A stretch of DNA of 64,000 bases from Anaeramoeba flamelloides (Eukaryota; Metamonada; Anaeramoebidae): contig JANTQA010000045.1 of assembly GCA_027625915.1 (NCBI GenBank), positions 3,410,001-3,474,000 on the forward strand. Direction: 5' to 3'. Made by a program: the position numbers and the translations under genes. The first letter of the stretch is position 1; every line of letters starts with the position of its first letter. The notes below the pieces were generated by a model. That model searched no databases. It was given only the letters and a program-made list of their open reading frames with translations, and was not told the DNA's origin. Below are positions 34,895 through 45,769 of this stretch, piece after piece.

Positions 34895-36010
34895 TTATAT
34901 TCAATATATGAAATAAGAACTGAATTTGGATTAAAACCCAATAAAGATAAAACTGAAATTTCATAAGATTTATCAACGATTAAATATTTACGTATTTACA
35001 TGGATAAAATTTCACATTTAATGTGTCATCTGATAAAGGCAAAGGAAACTTATAATAATTCTGTACGATTATACAATAACAATCTACCAACAAATATTTT
35101 GAAAATTAGACTATTTAAATCTTTTATATTAAGCCAATTAATATATGGATTAGAAATATATAATTATCAAATAACAACGATAAATTAATTAAATTCTTGG
35201 ATTATTTAATATAGTACTGAAATATGCAAAATAAACAGAAACACACCAGTTCTTATATACAAAACAGAATTTAAATTCGAAAATTTGGTAATTTCAGTCA
35301 ATAAAAAGAAATTTAAATTAAAAAATAAATTAAAAGAATTAAGGCTTCCTTATCTGGAAAAATTAATAAAATTCAATAATAGAATCAACAATAAAATTAA
35401 TTGGAATTCAAAAAACCTAAAGATTCTTCAAAAAGAAATTTATAAATATAAATACAATTAGTTGCTAAATTCTATAAGTTGGAAGTGTCGTTAGGTTTTT
35501 CAAAGTTTTGAACGAATTGAGTAAAATCAAAGATTTTTCTCTATTCTTTTGAATTCTGGAAAACCTAGACACGCCACAAAGATATTTTAATATAATAAAA
35601 AACAAAAAATATTTATTTGTAACCAAAAATATTTAAGTTATCCATCAAGTTCATTTTTGTAAAAATTTAGGTCGTTTACAAACTGCTTAAATAGATATTA
35701 ATATGTTATAAAAAAAAATTCAAATAAATTTTGTCCTTTAGGTTTAAAATATAAGCAAAAGGAAATTATAGAAAATATTGATCATTTTTTATGGGTCTGT
35801 CCTTCCTATGAAAAAAATAGATTAATATTTTATAACAAATTAAAAGAATTAAATTTTAATGAAATAATTTTAAACTGTGACAGTTTGAGATTATTTTCAT
35901 TAATTATTAATTGTAAAATAGATGATTTTAGGTTTAAATTTCTGAAAGGAAATTTAATTATAAGGACATCTAGAGTGTAAATTACACTTCTTCCTCAATA
36001 AAAAAAAAAA
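34895..36010 (+). mobile_element. Degenerate LINE fragment, RT thumb to 3' end
   Basis: Translation picks up the same region as 6420-6560 (FGLKPNKDKTE, KYLRIYMDKISHLM) and continues through FKSFILSQLIYGLEIYNYQ, the thumb/connection typical of LINE RTs. Near the 3' end the frame from about 35737 has a CCHC-like signature: CPLG, then IDHFLWVCPSYEKNR (C-x(n)-H-x4-C). It ends in TAA about 35978-35980 followed by an A-run. Several stops and an inserted hairpin (35489-35571) break it. The 3' end is shared with minus-strand fragments at 57535-57860 and 63745-64000. Confidence 0.8.
35489..35571. repeat. Modular hairpin family G, inside the LINE
   Basis: 83-bp unit GTGTCGTTAGG ... CCTAGACAC containing the GTAAAATCAAAGATTTTTCTC / TTCTTTTGAATTCTGG palindrome. 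It lies directly after TAAGTTGG, the position equivalent to the insertion in the other LINE copy at about 6975. Confidence 0.75.
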
Positions 36011-36577
36011 TCCATGAATTTTAATTTAAAATTTTATAAAGATTACTCAAACTATTAAATTTCAATTTAAAATAATGTAATTATATCTCAAAGATCAAAA
36101 ATGACCATCGAAATTGAGATAAGACAAATTTTGTTTGTAATTAATTTCTCAAGATCTTTTTATTATTTGAAATCACTCTTCTTGATCCACTTTTTGAAAT
36201 CGAAATAAAAATGTTTCAATTTGTAATTTGAAAATGAAAGAAAAATACAACTGTTTTAAACAAGTGAAAACTTTTTTTATCTGACACAAGGGATGAATTA
36301 TAGAGATTTAAACGTTTTAAAAATGCGAATACAAAATTTTTTGAAAAAAGTGAATACTAAAAGTTTAATCATTAACCTTCAAACTGTTTGAATCACTCTT
36401 TAAAGAAGTTTGGAAAACATTTTTTAAACTATTTTTTACTCACTTTTTCAAAACAACTGTAATTTTAAAATGGCAGCAATATTAATGAAATAAAAACTTG
36501 TGAAAATAAACAATGGGTTAATTTATTTATGATAAATGGGCCTTTAATCAAATAGGTGATCGTGCCATTCAGGGATT
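36011..36577. other. Spacer downstream of the PAS gene
   Basis: AT-rich. No gene recognised. Likely holds the 3' UTR of the minus-strand PAS gene. Confidence 0.45.
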
Positions 36578-37931
36578 TTAAATAAATTTGGAAATTTCTT
36601 TTTGATATTGATTTTGATTTTTGATCAAAACAGATAGTCTTTCTACTTTTTCTTTTAGCATGATGTTACTTTTTTCTAATTTTTCTTTTGATTTTATTTC
36701 AGACTCCAGGCCCCCTAATCTCCTTTGGAAATGTGTTTCCAATTTTTCATATTTATTTTTGTATTCCATTCGATCTGATTGTAATCTTTGTGACATTGTG
36801 CCAATTTTTTGGTCACGGGACTCGATCGCCCCTTTATACACTAAATGGATTTTTTCGAGATAACTTTGGATTTGGTTGTACATTTGGTTGTCTTTTTTTT
36901 CTTCTTTTTTTTCAATTTTTTCTTTTTTTCCTTCCTCTTCACTTCCGCTCTCGCTGCTACTACTATCCCGATTCTTTTTTTTTCTCTTTTTTTGGTCATT
37001 TTTTGATGAATTTTTGATTGTTTTTAAGATCAATTCAATTTTTTCATTTAAAAACACAAAGTCGTCCATCTCGTCCTCTTCTGATTCCTCTTCGGAGACT
37101 ACTTCAAAATTTAAATTGATCAAATTCTGACTTATTTTTTTTGTGACTGATTTTTCCTCTTTTTTTATACTCTTTTCTTCTGATCGCAAATTTGTGGATG
37201 TAATCGTTTCTTCTTTGCCGCTCTCCTGTTCTTGTTCCTTTGTTTGGTAGGGGTTTGTTGTTTTTCGCAGCACTACTTGGAAAAGTAATTTTTTTTCAAG
37301 CAAAACTGATGTAATCCAAACATGTACCCATCCACTATTTTCAGACAAATCTTTATATTCCATTTTAAAATCATGAACGCCTTTTCTATTTTGGTTTTTT
37401 TTTTTTAATTTTTTTTTTTTTTTTTTTTTTGTGTGAAAATTGATCCGTGTGTCAAAGGAAATTTAAAAAAAAAAATACATTTAGAAACTATTTAGGACAG
37501 CAAACTTTAAGACAAGAGCCCAAAAGGGGCTTGAAAAAAGGCATATTCAGAAAAGATAAATTTATTTTGCCTGGTTCAAAAAAAATCTAAAAACAAAAAG
37601 AGAAGAAGAAGAAGAAAAAGAAAAAACAAAAAGAAAAAAAGGCAAATGAAAAAACAAACTTGATGTTTAATTGGTCGACTTCTTTTTCAAGAAACGTACT
37701 CGTTAACATGTCAAGATGCGTTTGTCTTGGTTGAATAATTGATGATCCATACATAAATATTTCCTTTTTAGATCCACACCCAAAGAATTTGATATAATTT
37801 CGATTACACTCGTGCAAAATCATTTCTTTGTTCAATATTCCAATCACTTCACATGAGTTTTTTATCTTGTTTAAATATTTCTTTACATTGTCCCCACGAA
37901 TATCTCTTTTAACTGTTTCGACATTTCCCAT
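36578..37931 (-). CDS. PAS-domain protein with C-terminal coiled coil
   Basis: Two exons on the minus strand, 37931-37660 and 37385-36578, joined in phase 2 across a 274-bp intron; 359 aa. The first exon (MGNVETVKRDIRGD...) gives the N-terminal half of a PAS-like sensor fold: IGILNKEMILHECNRNYIKF, FFGCGSKKEIFMYGSS, IIQPRQTHLDML. The second exon completes it (GVHDFKMEYKDL, WVHVWITSVLLEKKLLFQVV) at about residue 130. A Glu/Ser/Lys-rich linker with runs of E, K and S follows, then a coiled coil (about 230-345). PAS domains bind small ligands or partners; no kinase, cyclase or DNA-binding domain is attached, so it is probably a protein-interaction sensor or adaptor. The intron is A-rich, not T-rich, before its AG (ATAG at 37389-37386). 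A PAS fold is my best call; strict family is uncertain. Confidence 0.72.
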
Positions 37932-38845
37932 TTTTTGCAAGAAATTAAATTCAAAAAAATAATAGAAAATGGAAACTTTTAATGAATATTTTGTGGAATC
38001 GTAAGGTAACATGCATTTGTGTTTTTTGAATATTGAAATACAACAGTATAACATAAAATATGGATTTCAATGATTTATTGTTGATTGATAGTTCAAAAAA
38101 TAGCAATTTAACAGTTTTTTGTGGATTTTGTTCAATTTTTATCCTAAATTGATCCAAGTTTTAAATGAATTTATAAACACAAATCCGGAAAGAATTAAAA
38201 TAAATTTTATTTACCCTTTTACTCCAGTTACTTTTTGCTTTAGATTAAAATATATTTATAACTAATACTTTACCAAATTTATTTGAAAATGAAGTAATGA
38301 ATAAGAGAAGAAAGAGGATTTTTCATTGTCAAACAATTTCAAGATAAAATTTCAAATTTTTGATTTAGTAGAAAAGAGCTTTACACAAATGAAAAAATTA
38401 TTGAGACTTTTTCAAGTTAAATTTGGAATCAGGTTTGTTCAAATCGTTTGTATTGAAGAAGAATTTTAAGAAAAAAAATACATAAATAGTAAATTTTAAC
38501 AAAATCTCTTTGACCCAAGATTCTTTTATAGTATTAAATTGATAATCTATCATAAAAATACTATTTGAAAACCAAAAAATATGAAAGCCCCTCAAAAGTA
38601 ATATTTTAGAAGCTAGAGTTAAAGAAGAGAATTTAGTTTTTAGAAATGTTTACAAATTTTATAAAATAATCTTCTGGTTTAATCAATAAATTTTACTGTG
38701 ATTCTTATTTAAAAGTAGAAATTATTTATTTTGAATATTCATACTTATTAATTTTTTTTTTATTACATATAGAGTTTTTAAAGAATAATACTATAATTTG
38801 TAGTCTCTATTTATTTATTTGTTAATTTTTGCCATATAAGATTAT
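37932..38845. other. Intergenic DNA upstream of the PAS gene
   Basis: AT-rich, no element recognised. It must include the PAS gene's promoter on the minus strand. Confidence 0.45.
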
Positions 38846-39425
38846 TCCAAAAAAGTGTGTCATTTTTTTTTTTTTATATTTTATTAAAATTCATCTTTGT
38901 TAGTGGAAGTATTTTGTGAATTGAAAATACAAAATTAACTTTCATATTAATACCAATTGAATCAACAATTAAGGTATTTATTTCAAAATATATTTATTGA
39001 AATATTTTAAAAAAATTTATAAAAAAAAAAAACTTTTTTTGGTGAAAACAAGGTATGATCAATTTCAATAAAAAATTATTAATATTTAAAGGGTATAAAT
39101 GATTATTTAAAAGACCAAATGTATTTATATATTTTACATTCTATTTGATTTCCCCTTGAGATTAAAGAATTTATGAAAGTGTTTTTCTTTGATCAAATAG
39201 AAAATAATAAACACTAATTTTCACCTCTAAAAAATATCCGATTAAACTTGAGATCAGAAAATTTGATATTTTTTGTTCTGTAATACAATACAAACAATAA
39301 AAATTGAATTATTTATCGAGAATCAATAAATGATAGTTAATGATTTTATATATTTAAATATTTTAATAATGATTGTGTTTAATAAAGATATTTTTTAAAA
39401 TAAATTCCCCCGTAATTTCTTGGAA
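38846..39425. mobile_element. TIR element family F, copy 2 (about 580 bp)
   Basis: Left end TTATTCCAAAAAAGTGTGTC, right end ATTTCTTGGAAATAGCC; inverse orientation to 26559-27143. Shared interior includes AATGATTTTATATATTTAAA (reverse complement of copy 1). Confidence 0.65.
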
Positions 39426-40163
39426 ATAGCCTACATTGATTATATCAATTAAATTTTAAGTCAAAATAGGGAACAAAATAATATAATTTTTTTTTTTTGA
39501 GAATTAATAAAAATTTAACCCAAAACAATTTTCTCTCTTTTAAATTTCAAATACCCCTGACTCTCGTATTTGAATAATAAAACTGTAAAGAATAGACACC
39601 CTTTCATTTTAATTTTTCAAATTAGATCATAGAAAGTAAACGATGGTGATATTTATGATTTCTATTTATTTGTTTATTTAATACATGGTTATGTTGATCT
39701 TTATTGTTTTATATGAATAATCCTAAAACAAAAGAAATATCCCCAAATGGTAACCAGATAATCAAATAAAAAAAAATTTACATTCACTTACAAATGCAAA
39801 TATCCATGAAATATATAAATTAATTCTTATCCTATAAAATATTTTAGGTGTTCGAAATTATTTTTTCTCTGGTATTTTTATTTTAATAAAGGCAAAAAAA
39901 TTGATGTTTTTTTTTATATTTTGGAAATATATTTTAGTTTGATTATAATCATCAAAATTCAGATAGATAATCCCATTATTATTCGTGAATAGGATTTTTA
40001 TTGGGTGAAAATGATCTTTAGTTTTTTTCGGATTTGATAAAGGTATTGTTTTTGTTAAATAAAAAAAAAAAAATTCAAAAAATTTAAAATACCCATTTTA
40101 TAAAAATAAAAAAATTATTTAGTTTGAAAAATTGATTTTTTATGGGGAAATATTCGGGTTACA

Positions 40164-40352
40164 ACCAGTTCCACTTTTAAGACACAAACTTTAAATTAAA
40201 TTTTATTCACAAAAAAATATCACATTAAGATACAAAATTCCTATTCTATTAAAATAATTTATTTTCAAAAAAACACGAAAAATGTGATTTAATTTTTATT
40301 TTTTTTTTATTGCTTTAAATTGTTGAAATTTTGTGTTTAAAAGTGGAAATGG
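40164..40352. mobile_element. MITE family A, copy 4 (diverged)
   Basis: Starts CCAGTTCCACTTTTAAGACA and ends TTTAAAAGTGGAAATGGC; same foldback plan with an AT-rich centre. Confidence 0.75.
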
Positions 40353-40708
40353 CTATATTTAAAATAATTATAAACAACAATTGAAGTTCAAACGAAATTA
40401 TTTGAAAATTTTTTTCGGATGAAATTTCTATTCAACATCAGACTTTAATTCGAATTCTTTCTGATATGAATTGAATTTGAAAATGAAAATAATTTAGATT
40501 GAAATTAAATTAGTAATCCTGTTTAAATTACTTTAATAAATTCTATTGTCTTCCAATAATAATAAAAAAACATATTAATATATTGAAACAATAAATTTAC
40601 AATATACCATGTTTTTATTTCATAAATAATAAAATAAATTAAGAAAATAATATTTGATATGATCTATCAAAAAAAAATAAGAATAAAATTTTTTAAAAAA
40701 TATATATT

Positions 40709-41255
40709 AAACTCTATTTCACTCAAAGACCCCAGCCAAAAATGAAAAAGTCACTTTATTCTCAAGAATCAACCATCATGAGATTTGTTAGAAATAATTA
40801 AATAATTAACTTCTTATTAGAGTCTATAATCAAAAAAAAAGTACCTGAAAAAACCATAAATTTCAATATATATATATATATAATTGTTGGACCCTTTTCA
40901 TTGAAACTTCTAGTGTAAAATTCTCAATTATTTTAGGAAATTACAATTGTTAAAAATAAGATTTTTTACTTGTAAAGGTATGAATTTTTATTGAACATAC
41001 CATGCCAAACTTTTTTTAATGTTAATTTTAAAATTTCAAACATTGTTTTTTTCAAAATTATTTTTTTAATCAAATAAAAAAGAATAGAAATGAAAGATCA
41101 AAAACCAAAAAAAAAAAAAATGTAAAAATATGAAAAAATGATTAGATGATAAAAATTGAAATTTTAGATTGAGAAGAATAATGGATTAAGAACATAGAAT
41201 GTGTTCTATTTCTTTAATAAAAATGGACCCATTTGGCTGAAAAAGAGTTTATTTT
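40709..41255. repeat. Interspersed repeat family E, copy 2
   Basis: Aligned with 23570-24160 in the same orientation: CTCTATTTCACTCAAAG, CAAGAATCAACCATC, GTACCTGAAAAAACC, then GAGAAGAATAATGGATTAAG and TTTGGCTGAAAAAGAG near the end. A TA microsatellite at about 40866-40881. Confidence 0.65.
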
Positions 41256-41782
41256 TAATAATTCAATATAAAAATATAAATTATTATTATTATTAAAACC
41301 CATCAATCATCTAAATAGATCGTCGAACGTATTCTTTTGTTTTTGGTTTTTGAATGTTCATCACGAGAAAAAATTAAATATTATATTCCAGCTTGGCATT
41401 TCTCTTTGATAACTCTCCAAAAAGAATTTAAAATATTATAGATATTATTAATAAATAAAAATTAATGTCAAATAATACCAACAAGAGAAAAAGAAAACAA
41501 AATCATTAACTAATCAACAAAAAGAGTTAACAACAAAATTAAAGTTGAAAAAAGTAATTTCTTTACATCAAAAATAAATATTAATTTTATAAACAATTAA
41601 TAACTTAACTTTAATAAAGAAAGAATAGACAATAACCCAGGAAATATATTCAATTTTTTCAATAATTTTTTATATTGTAAAAAAAGAACATCACTGTGTA
41701 TGAAAATTATCAAATTTGAAAAAATTAAACAAGTGATTATTATTGAAAGCTTTGTATTCAATAAAATGATCTCCATTTTCCG

Positions 41783-41871
41783 GTATCTTTTCCAGTATGA
41801 AAAATAAAAGCGTAAAATATTTGATTTTACACCTGACTTTTGAATTTTGAAAAAGGTAGGCACTCTACGGC
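41783..41871. repeat. Modular hairpin family G, end piece
   Basis: Degenerate second palindrome (TTTTCCAGTATGAAAAATAAAAG / CTTTTGAATTTTGAAAAAGG) followed by the diagnostic tail GGCACTCTACGGC. Confidence 0.6.
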
Positions 41872-42077
41872 ATTCCCAGTAAATATCAATTTATTTGGAG
41901 TTTTTCCCCTGAATATAATTTAAGTAAGATTATTACTTTATTTATCTTTTCTTTTTAAAATAAAAATATTTCTAAACATAGACAAGAGAAAGAAGAGGAA
42001 GAAATCAAAAATTAAACAAATAATAAAAATAGGTAAAAAATTCATTGAAAAAGATTTTTTTTTTTTTTTTTTTCCAT

Positions 42078-42528
42078 TAAAGAGTGGGTACTAAAAGTCC
42101 ACCTGTTTGCCCGAATCCCTAATTTGAATTAGAGATATTGTTGAACCAAGTGAGAGCTGGTCATTTCTCCTAAAAATCGGATCCGCTCCATAAATTGAGA
42201 GGGATTTGTTTCCAATTCCGTTCAGTTTTATAACAGTCAAAAAGATTCAATTCAGACAAACGATTTCCTCAAAGAATTAGTGGTTCTAAGAAGCATAAGC
42301 CCGATTTTTAATTAAAATTACACCGTGGTGGCTATTTGAGAAAATGGTAAACAATAAGAAATAATGGTTAAGGGAATAGAACCCCAGCCTTCAGATTGTA
42401 CACTGGGTTGTGTTGCCACTGGCCCATACCTGTTCTCTTAAAAAGATTGTTTTTTGTACCACATGTTGCAAAAGTTGATATCCGTTTCCTTTTATGTTGA
42501 AAATTCGAAGATCACCACCATAGTTTTT
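42078..42528 (-). pseudogene. RCC1-like repeat pseudogene
   Basis: Noticeably less AT-rich than its surroundings. One minus-strand frame stays coding-like over 150 codons: KNYGGDLRIFNIKGNG, KTIFLREQVWASGNTTQ, RLGFYSLNHYFLLFT, FSNSHHGVILIKNRAYAS, IKLNGIGNKSLSIYGADPIF, DQLSLGSTISLIQ. The V-W-x-x-G-N and H-x-V-I-x-x-(K)-N-R-x-Y-x-x-G spacing fits RCC1 beta-propeller blades, which are common in protist RCC1/BTB proteins. Four in-frame stops (near 42391, 42287, 42278 and 42248) break it, and no start or flanking exon is seen. It is a decayed host gene or gene fragment. The RCC1 assignment is from motif spacing only. Confidence 0.5.
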
Positions 42529-42539
42529 TTAAATAAAGT

Positions 42540-43338
42540 GATCTAAATTTTTTAAGAACTAACGATCAAATTAAATATGTTTCTTTGTTAAGTTTTAAAT
42601 AAGTAATTAATAAATATGGTTACACCCATTTTTAGTGTGATTTAATTCAAATATCATAATTTATTTTCAATTTAGTTTTGTTTTTTTATTAGGTTTCCCA
42701 AATCTTGTTTTCGTAAAAACTCAGTACAAGATACTAACCTGGTAGTTTCTATTCATACAAGTACTAACTGAATAAATTTTCTTATAAATATCCATTAATT
42801 TCACCTCAATTTAAATCAGTCCTATCAGTTTAGTTAAAATTGCTTTCAATATAATCAGAACAAGTTCAGTTTGTACAAGATCTTATTGTGAACAAGTTCA
42901 ATCAATTCTTAAAATTCTTATTTATTCATTTGTGCCCCACTTACAAATAAAAAAAAAAAAAGGAAACAAAGTAACCAAGGAAACCTAAACAACTTAAAAA
43001 ATATGGAATTTTGAAGAGGTCCCAAGTATAAATATAAAAATAAATAAAGTTCTTTTTTATTTATTTTTTTTTCTTGTTTATTAGAATGTTACAAAGAAAA
43101 AAAAATAGTAAAAATGGTTCAATTAAAAGAAAATATGTATCGAAACAAACTCAAAATATAAACCTGTTCTAAGTCTCTAAAAAAATAAATATATAAATAT
43201 ACAATTAAAAAAAATCAGAAAAAATGGAACAAAATAAGAATTAATGGAAAAAATAACAAAAAATAGTAAAAATAAAATTAAATATATATATATATATGAT
43301 ATAATCTAAAAAAAAACTAATCTTTTATAAAAAAGGAA
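42540..43338. other. Spacer between RCC1 relic and pseudokinase
   Basis: AT-rich. No gene seen. It contains the pseudokinase 3' UTR and a (TA)n run near 43282-43297. Confidence 0.45.
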
Positions 43339-45769
43339 TTAATTGAGTTGTAAACATTTATCGATCTCTTGAAATAATGCATAAAAATCCCATAAATTGC
43401 AATTTAAACGAACAAAGTTGACCCTGCTTACTCTTTGTCGATTTGGAATTTTAACAAACGAAATTTTAAAATTAAGAATTGAACCACGAAACTGAGCAGT
43501 ACATACGTAGATGTTTTTTTTAACTTTGGTGTAAAAAATGCCCAATTTTTGAAGAGCTTTAAGGTAACCTTTCTCAAGTTTATTTCTTTTTTTATGGGAT
43601 ATTGAAGAATTTAAGATTTCATTAATATTGGAAGAAAGGGGATTTTCGAGTGTGTTTTCTGAATTAGATTTTTGATTAAGGCTTGATGAATTGTTTGAAA
43701 GCTTTCTGGTATAATCCATGGATTTACTAAATTGGTGAGATATGGGATTAATAGAATTATTTCTAATATGGCAAGCCCCCATAATTTTTTCATCTTTCAA
43801 TTGGAATTTTTTCATCGAAATGAAGGTTTGACATAATCCCATCTTTTTATTTGAGTATGTATTGAAATTCCCTCTTTTGGTCACAGAATTCTTCTTTTTA
43901 TTGAGTGCATTTCTTTTTAAAATTCTTTTCATTTGTCTGGGGCTAAATTTCTTCCCAAGATTATCCTTTTCACCAGACAACACATTATTAATATAGGCTT
44001 TATGCTTTTTTTGAATATTTTCCTTAATTGTTTTGCGAGCGTTTAAGGATTTATTTTGAGAAGATAAGCAATTTAAATCACATTTTTCTTTTTTTTTAAT
44101 AATATTCTGATCCTTGTTATCGTTGGGTTTTTTTTTCAACGTTTTTTTCTTGGAGTTATTTCTTTGAAAATTCATTTTTTTATTCTGACTAATTTTTTTA
44201 TTATTATTAAATTTTGGATTAGTAATCTTTTGAGTGATCTTGTCCGTTAAATTACAACAATTTTTTGTATTTTTGATGTTTTGCAACATTTGGTATAATG
44301 CTTGTTGGTTTTGTTTTTTTTCTTTTCTGATTGAATTGTTTGAACAATCTTTGATGTTGGATGAAAAATTTGCATTTTGACGAATTTTTATTTCAAAAAT
44401 ATTATTTTGGCTATCTGGGTTTCTATTTAATTGGCTGAAATTGTTTTGAAATATTATTTCGTCATTTGAAGTAATATCAAGTTCCAAGTCGTTTTTATAG
44501 GTGTTGTTTTCACAAGTGCCCTTTTCTTCTCCATTACTACTATGATTGTAATTAAAAGGAGAATTAATTTTGTTATTCTGATTGATTACAGATCTTTCGT
44601 CATGACTAATTAAAGTTTGATCTTGATTCATTAAACAAGAAATTGAATTACAAGAGTCATCATTTTCTTCAATTAGAGACTTTCTTATATTTTTATTATT
44701 TAACTTTGATTCGAACCCATTTCTTGAGATGGTTTTTGATTGATAAACGTTCTTTACTATTTCATTTTCGTCTTGCTTATTTGTGTTTCTATTTTTGTCA
44801 AAATCAATGTTGACAGATTTCAAGTCATTACAAAACTGTTGGAACTGTTGATCATGAAGCCAAACTCTTTTTTGAAAGTTTATTTGAACCATTTGTTTGA
44901 TTAATACTTTTAAATTTTTCCCAACCCATTTTGGTATTTTAACTTTATCCAATTTTTGATATTTTTTGTGCCCGTCGAAGAATTTATTAAACCTCTTTTG
45001 ATCAAGAATCATAAATAAGGTACACAAACCTAGAGCCCAAATATCAGTTTTTTTTGAAATTCTTGGTTCCAGAGTCGTCAGCTCAGGTGCTAAAAATTGT
45101 TGAGATATGTTTTTGTTTGTGAAGAGTAAGGAGAAATTTTTGTTGGCTCCAGTGGCCGTAACCTTTTTGTTTTCCGAAAAGAGAAACCCAAATGTTTCTA
45201 ATTTGATCTCCAAATTCTCGTTAATGAGAATTAATTCAGGATTGATGCACCCGTGATAAAATTTCTTCGAATGAAAATATTGTATGACTATTGTAATGTT
45301 TTTTGTGTTTTGTTGTTTGTTATTTAAGGGGTATTTTTCAAATGAAGTGGTTAGTAATCTCTTTTATTGTTTTTTTCTCTCCTCGAATAGAGGTATTGGG
45401 TTGGTTTTAAGAGATGTAAAATTTTTTTCAGTTACGGACTGATGATTTACAAAATGAAAAATTGATTATTTTTCGTTTTCAAAAAAAAAAATAATGAAAT
45501 AGAAAGGTTTTACTTGAAATAAGTTGAAAAACAATCTTGTTCAATTGCTTTTTTGACTTTAACTTTCCCTTAGTCATTACAAATTGCTTTAGTGTCACTC
45601 CTTCAAAATGATCAGTAATAAGATAATATCTTTTTGAGTCTTCATGAATTTGAAGTAGCTTGAGATAATTTACATGATCAAAGCTTTTAATTTTTTCAAG
45701 TAGATTTAAAAATTGTTTTGCATCATCATTCAAGTGTGTGTGTAATTTGTGAACAACAATAACTTTTGC
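43339..45769 (-). CDS. Pseudokinase with C-terminal KA1 domain (5' end incomplete)
   Basis: Minus-strand exons 45769-45514 and 45287-43339, joined in phase 1 over a 226-bp intron; 734 aa assembled. The kinase fold is clear: AKVIVVHK (beta-3), FLNLLEKI (helix C), RYYLITDHFEGVTLKQF (hinge), YFHSKKFYHGCINPELILI, IKLETFGFLF, FLAPELTTLEP, KKTDIWALGLCTLFMI. The catalytic loop H-R-D-L-K-P-E-N reads HGCINPEL and the DFG motif reads TFG, so the proton-accepting and Mg-binding aspartates are both gone. About 350 Asn/Lys-rich residues follow. The last about 80 residues form a kinase-associated KA1 domain (ALQKLGIFYTKVKKNIYVC, FKISFVKIP, VRLNCNLWDFYALFQEIDKC), as in MARK/SNF1/AMPK-type kinases, where it binds acidic lipids. 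Likely a non-catalytic scaffold. A candidate first exon at 45966-45930 (MNNSIHIPNWTI) does not match in phase. Confidence 0.82.

Noticed and set aside
36621-37130. Phe/Ser-rich plus-strand ORFs opposite the PAS gene.
   Set aside because: Antisense shadows of the Glu/Lys-rich coding sequence.
42361-42445. tRNA-like A-box and B-box words on the minus strand (GGGCCAGTGGC, GGGGTTCTATTCCC).
   Set aside because: No acceptor or anticodon stem can be paired and position 33 is not T. The segment is better explained as part of the RCC1-like frame.
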